Source: JAZFYD01 sp036443405
Lineage (GTDB): Bacteria; Planctomycetota; PLA2
NCBI GenBank assembly: GCA_036443405.1
Contig: JAZFYD010000145.1
Location: forward strand, 1 to 12,847
Reading direction: 5' to 3'
Length of the DNA: 12,847 nt
Shown piece after piece: positions 1 to 6,922 of this stretch. The notes beneath the pieces are model-generated. The model was not told the origin of the DNA and ran no database searches. It was given only the letters and a program-made list of their open reading frames with translations. How positions within the stretch are numbered: position 1 is the first letter of the stretch; the number at the start of each line of letters is the position of its first letter. A program made the position numbers and the translations under genes.

Positions 1-28
1 CCCCATGTTTTTGACTAGACAACAACCT

Positions 29-265
29 ATGGCCACCCTAGACTCCAAGACCGTGAAGAAACGCAAGCGGAAGCCCGCTGGTGGCCGACCGCCTCTCCCC
101 GAAGGCGAACACCGAGCCCGGTACGCGATCCGTCTCCCTCCGGCACTCCTGGAGGAGTTTCGGGTCGCAACTGAGGGAAAGCCCCGGGGCGAAGCGACGC
201 GCGTCATCGAGCGAGCGATCCGCGCCTATGTGCGCAAGCACGGAAGGAGAAGTCATGGCGAATAG
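29..265 (+). CDS. Small ribbon-helix-helix-like DNA-binding protein
   Basis: A 78-residue basic protein. Residues 7-20 are a Lys/Arg-rich tail. Residues 30-36 (ARYAIRL) fit the beta strand of a ribbon-helix-helix (Arc/CopG/MetJ) fold, 38-47 the first helix and 54-71 the second helix. Family knowledge: such proteins dimerise and bind operators; in mobile elements they often act as repressors or recombination-directionality factors. The reading frame overlaps the recombinase start by 11 bp, which suggests translational coupling and a role in controlling integration or excision (inference). The start is uncertain: ATG at 29 gives a typical N terminus, an in-frame ATG at 5 adds eight residues, and neither has a clear Shine-Dalgarno site. 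The gene lies at the window edge, so a longer 5' end cannot be excluded. The fold is assigned from pattern only. Confidence 0.6.
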   Translation: MATLDSKTVKKRKRKPAGGRPPLPEGEHRARYAIRLPPALLEEFRVATEGKPRGEATRVIERAIRAYVRKHGRRSHGE

Positions 266-1508
266 AAGGGCGTTCGGGTCCATCGAACGCCGCAAACGCA
301 AGGACGGCTCGTACAAGCCCGGCCACTACGCCAAGTTCGTTTGGCAGGGCCGACGGTATGTGCGCTCCGGCGGGCCGACCAAAGCCCATGCGCGCGACAA
401 GCTCGACACCGCGCACGGATTGCTTGCGGCCCAAGTTCCCATCGAGCAGGTGCTCGCCGAGGTCTTTGGAGACTTCGACGGCACTCGACTCAGCTTCGCG
501 GATGCGGTCCCGCTCTATCTGGAGTACGCCGAAAAGCGCAAGCGCCACTCCACGTTCGAGACGGACGTGAAGCGGTTCAAGGTGATCCTCGGCTACCCGT
601 GGACCCGGCAGTACCTCGCCCGCATCCGACCCGACGACCTGACCAAGTTCGTCACGGCCCGTCTCGACGAGGGCACCGGCCCCGCCACGATCAACCGGGC
701 GCTGCATCTCATCTCGGCCCTCTACAAATGGGCGATCCGCATGGGCTACGTCGAGGACAACCCCGTGCGGCGCGTGGAGAAGCTCCGGGAGCCGCAAGGG
801 CGCGAGGTGTATCTGAACGCGACCGAGTGCCGCACGGTCGCCGAGGGAGCGCGAGGAGCGTTCCGGGTCGTCGTGGAGGCCGCGTACTCGACCGGAATGC
901 GCCGCGGAGAGATCGCGTCGCTCTGCTGGCCCTCAGTCGATTTGGAGGCTGCCACGGCCACCGTGGAGGCTGCCAATGCCAAGACCGCTCGCCGAAGGAC
1001 GGTTCCGCTCACGGTGTCGTTCCTAGGCGTTCTGCGGTGCCTCAAGGACGCCCGCACGGTCTGGCGGATGGACGGGGCCGACCCGGTCTTTGTCCAGGAG
1101 GACGGCGCACCTTGGACGGACACGGCGCTCCGGCGCGAGTGGGAACGCACCAAGGCGACCGTCGCGGCCCGTGTGCTGGCCGAAATCGCTGACCACGAGG
1201 CTTCCGGGACGCCCGTCCCGCAGGAGGCGCGGGCCATGCTCGACAAGCTCAAACGGCTCAGGTTCCACGACTTGCGGCACAGCTTCGCCTCGCTGCTCGT
1301 TGGCCGGGGCGTGCCCCTGTTCGATGTGGCCAAGCTCCTCGGACACGCCACGCTCGCCATGACCATGCGGTACGCACACTTCCAGCCCGAGAACTCCGCA
1401 AGGGCAGCCACGGCCCTCGAATCCGCCCTCGATGTGCTCGACGAAAGCCACCCTGAAAGCCACCCGAGAGGGACCACCGGACGTAAGTCCAGGGCGGTCA
1501 ACGAGTAA
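255..1508 (+). CDS. Tyrosine recombinase / phage-type site-specific integrase
   Basis: A complete 417-residue integrase, a usual length for island and phage enzymes. Residues 1-60 form a basic arm-type DNA-binding region, about 79-170 a SAM-like core-binding domain, and about 185-390 the catalytic domain. All catalytic positions are visible: R216 (TGMRRGE), a hairpin lysine probably K243, H338 and R341 (FHDLRHSF), H364 (LLGH) and the nucleophile Y373 (MRYAH). It should therefore be active: it cuts and rejoins DNA through a 3'-phosphotyrosine at the att core. The ATG at 255 is chosen over longer upstream frames because GGAGAAG sits just before it and the N terminus then reads as a normal arm domain. 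The gene overlaps the upstream RHH gene and ends 18 bp before a tRNA-Leu 3' fragment, its likely target site. The Ser/His/Arg-rich tail after about 398 looks disordered. Confidence 0.95.
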   Translation: MANRRAFGSIERRKRKDGSYKPGHYAKFVWQGRRYVRSGGPTKAHARDKLDTAHGLLAAQVPIEQVLAEVFGDFDGTRLSFADAVPLYLEYAEKRKRHSTFETDVKRFKVILGYPWTRQYLARIRPDDLTKFVTARLDEGTGPATINRALHLISALYKWAIRMGYVEDNPVRRVEKLREPQGREVYLNATECRTVAEGARGAFRVVVEAAYSTGMRRGEIASLCWPSVDLEAATATVEAANAKTARRRTVPLTVSFLGVLRCLKDARTVWRMDGADPVFVQEDGAPWTDTALRREWERTKATVAARVLAEIADHEASGTPVPQEARAMLDKLKRLRFHDLRHSFASLLVGRGVPLFDVAKLLGHATLAMTMRYAHFQPENSARAATALESALDVLDESHPESHPRGTTGRKSRAVNE

Positions 1509-1526
1509 GGGGAATCCCCCGGGGCA

Positions 1527-1578
1527 CTTAAAATCCCCCGGCCCTCGGGCCTTCCGGGTTCGAATCCCGGCTCCCCTA
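1527..1578 (+). other. 3' fragment of a tRNA-Leu(UAA) gene, probable integration (att) site
   Basis: Reads as the 3' half of a leucine tRNA. It has anticodon loop CTTAAAA (1527-1533, anticodon TAA), the 3' side of the anticodon stem TCCCC, a long class II variable arm with stem GGCCC/GGGCC (1541-1552), a T arm CCGGG-TTCGAAT-CCCGG (1554-1570), the acceptor 3' strand CTCCCCT and discriminator A at 1578. CCA is not encoded. Upstream there is no D arm, and GGGCA does not fully pair with the anticodon stem, so the 5' half is missing. An AGGGGAA at 1508-1514 would pair with 6 of 7 acceptor bases but is too close to be the true 5' end. Integrase genes commonly target this part of tRNA genes, so I read this as the attachment-site duplication, with the element to the left and resident chromosome to the right. 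Confidence 0.8.
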
Positions 1579-1580
1579 GT

Positions 1581-1611
1581 AAATTGCCTCGGCCCTAGGC
1601 CGGGGCAATTT
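1581..1611 (+). terminator. Strong hairpin terminator of the tRNA-Leu locus
   Basis: A 14-bp stem AAATTGCCTCGGCC / GGCCGGGGCAATTT with one G-T wobble and a 3-base loop CTA. The stem opens with three A and closes with three T, as in a factor-independent terminator, although no longer T tract follows. It starts two bases after the tRNA fragment, so it is probably the original terminator of the resident tRNA gene. Confidence 0.75.
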
Positions 1612-1621
1612 AGTGTTGTCT

Positions 1622-1697
1622 TGCCCGACGGCTAACGCCGGTGGAGCCACCCGTTCGGACCGTCTGAGATGGTGCGCGCAGTCCGATGTTTGTGCAT
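1622..1697 (+). repeat. Diverged copy of the 75-bp palindromic repeat
   Basis: Starts TGCCCGACGGCTAACGCC and continues GGTGGAGCCACCCGTTCGGA, then CCGTCTGAGATGGTG, matching the unit seen at 5966 and 9881 with scattered substitutions. The first hairpin is damaged (one wobble and one A-G mismatch), and the tail instead forms CCGATG-TTTGTG-CATCGG. It lies between the tRNA-Leu terminator and the nuclease-like gene, in the same orientation as the other copies. Confidence 0.75.
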
Positions 1698-1836
1698 CGG
1701 GCGAACCGTCCCAATCCGGGCCAAATCAGGCGTTTTGGAGCGCCGAACGTCCGGTTCGCTGCGCGTTCTTGTGGCCCCCCGGGCCTAGGCTCGCAGGTCG
1801 GTACCGCCGAACGCGGGCACCGTTGTGAGGAGCGCC

Positions 1837-3399
1837 ATGATTCACTCCAGCGAGCTGAGAAATCTAGAACGGCTGCAATCCGCCCGGGACGGAGGCTCCG
1901 CCGGGGAGGCCGGGCTGCTGGAGTTGCACATCACCGTCGAAGATCCCGAGGTCATCGACGCTCTGAGCGTGCATCCCGCGGGCCGCGCGCGCAACGACGC
2001 CGCCCGCGCGGCGCTCCGCATCGGCGTCCTGGCGCTCAACCAGGCCCGCGGCCGCGTGGACGCTGAAACCGTCCGCAACGAGGGCGACCGGCTGCTCGCG
2101 GAGATGCACAACCGGTTGCAGAGCCACCGCGACTCCGTGACGCGCCAGATCGCCGAGAGCCTGAGCGAGTACTTCGACCCGCGAAGCGGCCGCTTCAACG
2201 AGCGCGTCGAGCGCCTGGTCAAGAAGGACGGCGAGTTGGAGCAAAAACTCCGCGAACTCGTCGGGCGCGAGGACTCCGAACTCCAGAAGACCCTGACCTC
2301 TCACGTGGGGGCGTCGAGCCCGATCATGAAGATGCTCGACCCCAACGAATCCGAGGGCTTGCTGCGCTCGATGAACGAAACGCTCGATTGCGCCTTGACG
2401 ACGCAGCGCGACCGCATCCTTCGCGAGTTCTCACTCGACGAGGAGGGCAGCGCTCTGAGCCGTCTGGTCGCGAGGCTCGGCGGCGATCTCGACAAGGTCG
2501 TCTCCGAGTTCTCCCTCGACAAGGAGGACTCTGCACTCAGCCGCCTCGTGAAACAGGTGCAGTCCACGCAAACCAAGTTGTCGGAGGAGTTCTCCCTGGA
2601 CATAGAGACGTCCGCGCTCAACCGGATGAAGCGCGAACTGCTCGAGGTTTTGGACGCGCACAAGAAAGCCTCGACGGAGTTTCAATCCGAGGTGAAGCAG
2701 ACGCTTTCCGCAATGACGGCACGGCGCGAGGAGTCGCTGCGCTCCACGCAACACGGCCACGATTACGAGGACGCGCTGCTCTCGCTGCTCACTCGCGAGT
2801 ACGGCGGCGGCGGGGACATCGTCGAGCACACCGGCAACAAGACCGGCCTCATCCCGAACGGAAAGTCGGGGGATGTGGTCTTGGAGCTCGGCCCGGACCG
2901 CGCCGCCGCGGGGGCGCGCGTGGTCATCGAAGCGAAACAGGACAAGAGTTACGACCTCGCCAAGGCGCGGCAGGAAATCGACATCGCTCGCAAGAACCGC
3001 GGGGCCGACGTCGGCGTGTTTGTGTTCTCCGCGCGCAGCGCGCCGCGGGACCTCGAACCGTTCCAACGCCTCGGCCACGACATCTTCGTCATCTGGGATG
3101 AAGAGGACGAAAGCAGCGATGTCTGGCTGCGCGCGGGCATGACGGTCGCCATCGCGATCGCGAGCCGCGTGGATCCGGGCGACGCGGAGAAAAAAGCCGA
3201 GTGCGACCAAATCGAAAGCGCGGTCCGTGCAATCGACAAACAAGCCGACGGCCTCGACGAGATAACGACATCCGCCACGACGATTCAAAAAGGCAGCGAG
3301 AAGATCCTCGAACGCGCGCGCATCATGAAGACCAAGCTTCGCCGCCAAATCGAGCGACTCGACGACATGCTCGATCAGCTGAAGAGCGATCGCCAGTAG
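1837..3399 (+). CDS. Coiled-coil protein with PD-(D/E)XK nuclease-like domain (RmuC-like layout)
   Basis: A 520-residue predicted cytoplasmic protein. Residues about 1-190 are helical and charged. Residues 197-277 hold three tandem 27-residue repeats, each starting EFSLD and followed by SAL(S/N)R, at 197, 224 and 251. About 278-305 continues the coil. Residues about 306-440 look like a PD-(D/E)XK core: E311 (HDYED), D346 (KSGDVVLEL), and E365-A-K367 (VVIEAKQ), then alternating strands and helices. Residues 450-520 form a C-terminal coil. A coil followed by this nuclease fold is the layout of RmuC and some restriction or defence nucleases, but I cannot place it in a named family. ATG at 1837 is preferred because TGAGGAG precedes it; GTG at 1825 would add four residues. 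It is the first resident gene after the att scar and ends 12 bp from the convergent HEAT gene. Cleavage of DNA is inferred from the motif only. Confidence 0.85.
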   Translation: MIHSSELRNLERLQSARDGGSAGEAGLLELHITVEDPEVIDALSVHPAGRARNDAARAALRIGVLALNQARGRVDAETVRNEGDRLLAEMHNRLQSHRDSVTRQIAESLSEYFDPRSGRFNERVERLVKKDGELEQKLRELVGREDSELQKTLTSHVGASSPIMKMLDPNESEGLLRSMNETLDCALTTQRDRILREFSLDEEGSALSRLVARLGGDLDKVVSEFSLDKEDSALSRLVKQVQSTQTKLSEEFSLDIETSALNRMKRELLEVLDAHKKASTEFQSEVKQTLSAMTARREESLRSTQHGHDYEDALLSLLTREYGGGGDIVEHTGNKTGLIPNGKSGDVVLELGPDRAAAGARVVIEAKQDKSYDLAKARQEIDIARKNRGADVGVFVFSARSAPRDLEPFQRLGHDIFVIWDEEDESSDVWLRAGMTVAIAIASRVDPGDAEKKAECDQIESAVRAIDKQADGLDEITTSATTIQKGSEKILERARIMKTKLRRQIERLDDMLDQLKSDRQ

Positions 3400-3411
3400 G
3401 CGCCGAAGCGA

Positions 3412-5382
3412 CTACCCGGCAATTTTCTTCATGGCTTCGGCGGCCGCGGCTTTCAACTCGGGCGAGCCTTCCTCGGACGCGGTCTTGAGTGCCTCGAGCG
3501 CCGACTTCGCGCCGGGTCCGATCGCACCGAGCGCGACGGCCGCGTTCACGCACACCTTGGCGTCTTTGTCGTTCAACGTAACGATGAGTTGCCGGACGGC
3601 GCCTTTGGCCTTGGGCCCGATCTTGCCGAGCGCCTCCACCGCCGCCGCGCGAACGCGCCGGTCGGGTTCTCCCTTCAACAAAGCGGCGATCGCGGACACC
3701 GCGCTACGAGAATCGGGACCGATACGGCCGAGGGCGATCAACGCCGCCTCACGCACGAACTGCTTTTCGTCCTTCAGCAGCTTGCGCAGTCCCGACACCC
3801 CTCGTTTCGCGGGCGGGCCGATGCGGCCAAGCATCTCCGCGGCATAGAAACGAAGGTCCGCGCGCTCGTCCTTGAGCCCCTTGACGATCTGAGTGACCGC
3901 CGGCTCGCCGATGGACACGAGGCAGTCCGCGGCCAGCTTGCGCACGTCGTCGTACTGCTCCGTCACGAGAATCTCGAGCACGAGCCCGGCCGCCGACTTC
4001 GCCTCCTCGCCGATCATCGCGAGCGCCTCGAGTGCCGACTTCCGCGCGTTCTTATCCAGCGACCGCAACTGGTCCTTGATCGTCGGCACAACCGTCTTCA
4101 CGTCGGGGCCGATCTTGCCGAGCGCGACGATCGCCTTGTTGCGGAGGTTCTTGTCCTTACCCTTTTCAATCGCGTGACGAAGCGCGGGCACGGCGCGCGA
4201 GGCTGCGGGGCCCAGTTCGCCGAGCGCCTCGGCGGCTTCGTAGCGCACCGCGACGGACTCGTCCTTCAGGCGCCGGCTCAGGACGCCGCCGGCCGCGCGC
4301 GCTGCGGGGCCGATCCGTCCGAGCGCGCGCGTGGCTTGCGTTCGTACGGCTACGTCCTTGTCGCGTAACACGGCCACAAGGCTCGGCACGGCAGGCGCGG
4401 CCGCGGGGCCGATCTCCGCGATGGTCTCGCACGCCCGCGCGCGCACTCCCGCGTCCTCGTCCCACACGAGCTCCGCGACGACATAGAGCGCGGCTTTGAC
4501 GCCACTCCCGATGCGCACGAGCGTCAGCGCCGCGTTGACCCGCACGTTCTTGTCCAGATGATCCAGCAGGGCGGCGATGTGCAGCACCGCGGGCTCGCCG
4601 ATTTCGACGAGGTCCTGCATCGTCTCCGCGAGGTCGGCGCCGGTGGTCGTCGTCAGCTCGCCGACGAGACGCTGAATCTCCTCGATTGTCGTCTCCGGTT
4701 TTTCATCGGCGTCGTCGCTGTCCACATCATCGCCGCCGGTGTCGGAGTCCGCGCCGGAGCCGTTCTCGTCGTCGCCGGGCTCGGGCTTCGGTCGCGGCTT
4801 CGGCTGCGACTTCAGCTTCTTTTGGTGCTCCCGATTCATCTGCACGAAAATCGCCATGCGAAGACGCTTCGTGATCAGCGAGAGTTGATTGCGAAACGAG
4901 GCCTTGTCCTCATCCTCGAGTGCGGCCGCGTAGGCGTCCGCGGCGCTCTCGTAGGACTCGATGAGCTTCTTGAGGTCCTCGTCGCTGACGCTCTCGCGGT
5001 CGTTGACGAACTTGGTCCACGTCACCGCGACACCGTCGATGAGGCGCTTCGCCTCTGCGGCCAGGTCGGTGATGCTCCGCTTCTCTTTCGGCTGGGGCGC
5101 GATGCGTTCGATGGCTCGCGCGGCGGTCATGCGCACCGTGCGCTCCGGATCCTGCAAAGCGGCGCGCAGCGCGGGGAGCGCCTCGACAGCATCGGGCCCC
5201 ATCTCGCCGAGCTTGCGGGCGGCCTTCACACGCTTGAACACGCTGTCGTGGCTGAGCAGCTTCACCAAATCGGCGATCGACTCCGCTGCCCGGGCTGCGG
5301 GACTCACGGCAAGGACCATCGCAATTGCGATGGCCCCGATCTGATTGAGACGACCCGGGTGAGCGAGGCGATTCGTACCCAT
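3412..5382 (-). CDS. Exported HEAT-repeat (PBS-lyase-type) protein
   Basis: A 656-residue protein. Residues 1-33 form a signal peptide with basic start, hydrophobic core around 13-27 and Ala-X-Ala cleavage region near 30-33, so the protein is exported. Residues about 35-95 contain one or two HEAT repeats, about 96-190 a charged helical region, and 191-230 a linker that is Pro/Lys-rich then strongly Asp/Glu-rich. From about 235 to the end there are around eleven HEAT/armadillo-like repeats of 30-40 residues, with the recurring pattern AL-G-IGP-A---V--L---L-D. Such solenoids act as protein-binding scaffolds; no catalytic residues are visible. The start is fixed by AGGA six bases before the ATG and by the signal peptide; the frame stays open further upstream but without protein-like sequence. 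It converges on the nuclease-like gene and diverges from the small membrane-protein gene. Confidence 0.92.
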   Translation of the reverse strand: MGTNRLAHPGRLNQIGAIAIAMVLAVSPAARAAESIADLVKLLSHDSVFKRVKAARKLGEMGPDAVEALPALRAALQDPERTVRMTAARAIERIAPQPKEKRSITDLAAEAKRLIDGVAVTWTKFVNDRESVSDEDLKKLIESYESAADAYAAALEDEDKASFRNQLSLITKRLRMAIFVQMNREHQKKLKSQPKPRPKPEPGDDENGSGADSDTGGDDVDSDDADEKPETTIEEIQRLVGELTTTTGADLAETMQDLVEIGEPAVLHIAALLDHLDKNVRVNAALTLVRIGSGVKAALYVVAELVWDEDAGVRARACETIAEIGPAAAPAVPSLVAVLRDKDVAVRTQATRALGRIGPAARAAGGVLSRRLKDESVAVRYEAAEALGELGPAASRAVPALRHAIEKGKDKNLRNKAIVALGKIGPDVKTVVPTIKDQLRSLDKNARKSALEALAMIGEEAKSAAGLVLEILVTEQYDDVRKLAADCLVSIGEPAVTQIVKGLKDERADLRFYAAEMLGRIGPPAKRGVSGLRKLLKDEKQFVREAALIALGRIGPDSRSAVSAIAALLKGEPDRRVRAAAVEALGKIGPKAKGAVRQLIVTLNDKDAKVCVNAAVALGAIGPGAKSALEALKTASEEGSPELKAAAAEAMKKIAG

Positions 5383-5551
5383 CTTGTTCCTTGTGTGACG
5401 CCGCTCGAAGGCTGCAAACTCCCGAAAGCGGGGCCACTGTCCCACGCGGCGGCGGACCCGCAACCCCTCCCGCCCGATTTCACAATACGGATACAAAACG
5501 GCGCGAGCCCCCATCGGTTCGGACCCAATCCCGTCCGGCGCCCCGACTTTC

Positions 5552-5580
5552 TTGGCTCTGGTCCGTGGACTCGCTAGGAT
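5552..5580 (+). promoter_or_regulatory. Possible sigma-70-type promoter for a leaderless transcript
   Basis: TTGGCT (5552-5557) and TAGGAT (5575-5580) lie 17 bp apart, each matching 4 of 6 consensus bases. The proposed GTG start of the membrane-protein gene lies 7 bases after the -10 box, where transcription would begin. The AGGA inside the -10 box could instead be a Shine-Dalgarno site. Prediction by eye only. Confidence 0.35.
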
Positions 5581-5587
5581 TTCCGGC

Positions 5588-5959
5588 GTGAGCACCGAAA
5601 GCGACAAACCCGCCGGAGTTTTCCTGTACGCCGTTTTGTTCATGCTCGGCGGCTTCATCGCCGTCCTGAACGGGCTCTCGGGCAACATCCCGATCCTGAT
5701 GCTGGGCATTCTGGTCATGGTGACGGGCAACGCGCTGCGCAACTACCGCGCGTGGGCGTGGTTTGTCACGACGTTCGGCCTGCTGTTTTCCGCCGTGAAC
5801 CACTACACAAGGATGGTGGTCGAGATGTGCGACGGCACGATGGGCGGCGCGATGGGCCATCTGGCGATGGCGGTATTTTTCGCTCTCAGCCTTCGGTATC
5901 TCGCTCGGTATTCGATCGAGGTCCACTTCCGCCCGCACATCACCGAAGAAGCGCACTAG
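5588..5959 (+). CDS. Small four-helix integral membrane protein, function unknown
   Basis: A 123-residue hydrophobic protein. Membrane segments are visible at about 10-30, 33-49, 55-72 and 90-106. The ends are hydrophilic and the C terminus is short and charged (ITEEAH). No signal peptide or catalytic motif is seen, and I do not recognise the family. GTG at 5588 is preferred to TTG at 5552: AGGA lies 8 bases before the GTG, and the upstream start would add an Arg-containing extension overlapping the possible promoter. The gene is divergent from the HEAT gene across a 205-bp gap, and is followed directly by a copy of the 75-bp repeat that separates it from the convergent VOC gene. Confidence 0.8.
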   Translation: MSTESDKPAGVFLYAVLFMLGGFIAVLNGLSGNIPILMLGILVMVTGNALRNYRAWAWFVTTFGLLFSAVNHYTRMVVEMCDGTMGGAMGHLAMAVFFALSLRYLARYSIEVHFRPHITEEAH

Positions 5960-5965
5960 GCCTTT

Positions 5966-6070
5966 TGCCCAACGGCTGACGCCGTTGGAGCCACACGTTC
6001 GAACGGTCTGAGATGGTGGCGTGGAGTCCGGGTTGTCGATTGCCCAACGGCTGACGCCGTTGGAGCCACT
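5966..6070 (+). repeat. One and a partial copy of the 75-bp palindromic repeat
   Basis: A full unit (5966-6040) begins TGCCCAACGGCTGACGCC, contains hairpin CCAACGGC-TGAC-GCCGTTGG and palindrome CGTTCGAACG, and ends GGGTTGTCGAT. A second unit starts at 6041 and is cut off near 6070 after the first hairpin. The pair fills most of the gap between two convergent genes, so the hairpins could stop transcription in both directions (inference). Confidence 0.9.
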
Positions 6071-6082
6071 CGGCTCGCGCTG

Positions 6083-6430
6083 CTAGTGCTCGGTCGGATC
6101 CACCAGCTGAAACCAGTTGCCGTCCGGATCCGCGAACGTCAGGCAGCGATCCGACCCGTCCGTCGCGCCAAATTCCACGCCGCATTCGCGCAACCGCGAC
6201 GCCGTCCCTTCCAGATCGTCGGTGTAGAGCACGTGGCCTGTGGACGCCTCGGCATAGGTCGCGGGCTCCGGTGCCTTGCGGCCCGGCCGCAGAAGGATTT
6301 CAAGGGCGCCCGCGCGCAGCCACGTCGCTTCGCCCTGCTCAACGACGACCTCGAACCCGAGCGCACGCGTATAGAAGTCCTTGGCTTGTAAGGGGTTCCG
6401 AACAAACAGCTCCAGATGACCGAGACGCAT
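6083..6430 (-). CDS. VOC / glyoxalase-fold protein
   Basis: A 115-residue protein the size of a single vicinal-oxygen-chelate unit, with two beta-alpha-beta-beta-beta modules. The N terminus GHLELFV and the pattern F-Y---LGF (19-26) are typical, as is the closing DPDGNWFQLVD (101-111). Candidate metal ligands are H5, E44 (ALEILL), H66 (TGHVLY) and Q108, where many relatives have Glu. The family includes glyoxalase I, extradiol dioxygenases and antibiotic-binding proteins; the substrate here cannot be told. The start is well supported: AGGA precedes the ATG by six bases. It is divergent from the PilZ gene (53-bp gap) and convergent with the membrane-protein gene. Confidence 0.92.
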   Translation of the reverse strand: MRLGHLELFVRNPLQAKDFYTRALGFEVVVEQGEATWLRAGALEILLRPGRKAPEPATYAEASTGHVLYTDDLEGTASRLRECGVEFGATDGSDRCLTFADPDGNWFQLVDPTEH

Positions 6431-6483
6431 GGAAATTCCTGTGCGGCATCCTACCCGCGCCCGCCGATCTATTGCTTCCGGAC

Positions 6484-6879
6484 GTGAAACCCCAAACGCC
6501 TTCCGGATTCAAACCGCACACGACGCAGCGCATCTCGCGCCGGCTCGCGCGTGATGCCAATCCCGACGCCCGGATCCGATTCCGGCTGCTCGGCCACGAA
6601 GCGCCGGAAGCGCGCTGGGGCCGCGCCGCGGATCTTGGCCCCGGTGGCACGTGCCTCGTTTGCGATGCGGAAAACGAGGTCGGTGATCACCTCGCCTTGG
6701 AAATCCACGTCGCGGGCCACCCCCCCATGCCCGCCCTCGCGCGCGTGCTCCGATGTGAGAAGTCGACCGACGGGTTCCGCTGCGGGCTGGAGTTTTTGTG
6801 GCTCGAACAAACGGACCAGGACTGCCTGACCGGCCTGGCGACGCAGGACGACACCCCGCCGCCGCCGCCGCGGTTCTGA
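6484..6879 (+). CDS. PilZ-domain protein (possible c-di-GMP binder)
   Basis: A 131-residue cytoplasmic protein made almost entirely of a PilZ-like domain at about 15-118. The RxxxR element is seen at R19-R23 (RRLAR). The second motif, normally (D/N)xSxxG, reads D50-L-G-P-G-G55, so the usual serine is glycine and affinity for c-di-GMP is uncertain. Alternating strands follow, ending in a typical CGLEFLWLE strand (100-108) and closing helix. The tail is five prolines then Arg-Phe. Family role: coupling c-di-GMP to motility, secretion or polysaccharide synthesis. The start is uncertain: GTG at 6484 is chosen because it lies just outside the divergent VOC gene; TTG at 6472 is an alternative and neither has a clear ribosome site. 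Confidence 0.75.
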   Translation: MKPQTPSGFKPHTTQRISRRLARDANPDARIRFRLLGHEAPEARWGRAADLGPGGTCLVCDAENEVGDHLALEIHVAGHPPMPALARVLRCEKSTDGFRCGLEFLWLEQTDQDCLTGLATQDDTPPPPPRF

Positions 6880-6922
6880 CAGCGCGCTCGTCCCTTCGCG
6901 CCGGTCCAGTACTCTGGTCTGC

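Noticed and set aside
746..1501. Leftward open frame opposite the integrase
   Set aside because: The integrase has all catalytic residues on the other strand; this frame is a compositional shadow.
1508..1578. Complete functional tRNA gene
   Set aside because: No D arm, an imperfect anticodon stem and only 71 bases where a leucine tRNA needs about 85.
4558..5577. Long rightward open frame (339 codons)
   Set aside because: Antisense to the HEAT-repeat gene; its Leu/Arg/Gly-rich translation mirrors that gene's codon bias and has no domain pattern.
5383..5742. N-terminal extension of the HEAT-repeat gene
   Set aside because: The extra 120 codons lack protein-like character, overlap the divergent membrane-protein gene, and would bury a good signal peptide and ribosome site.
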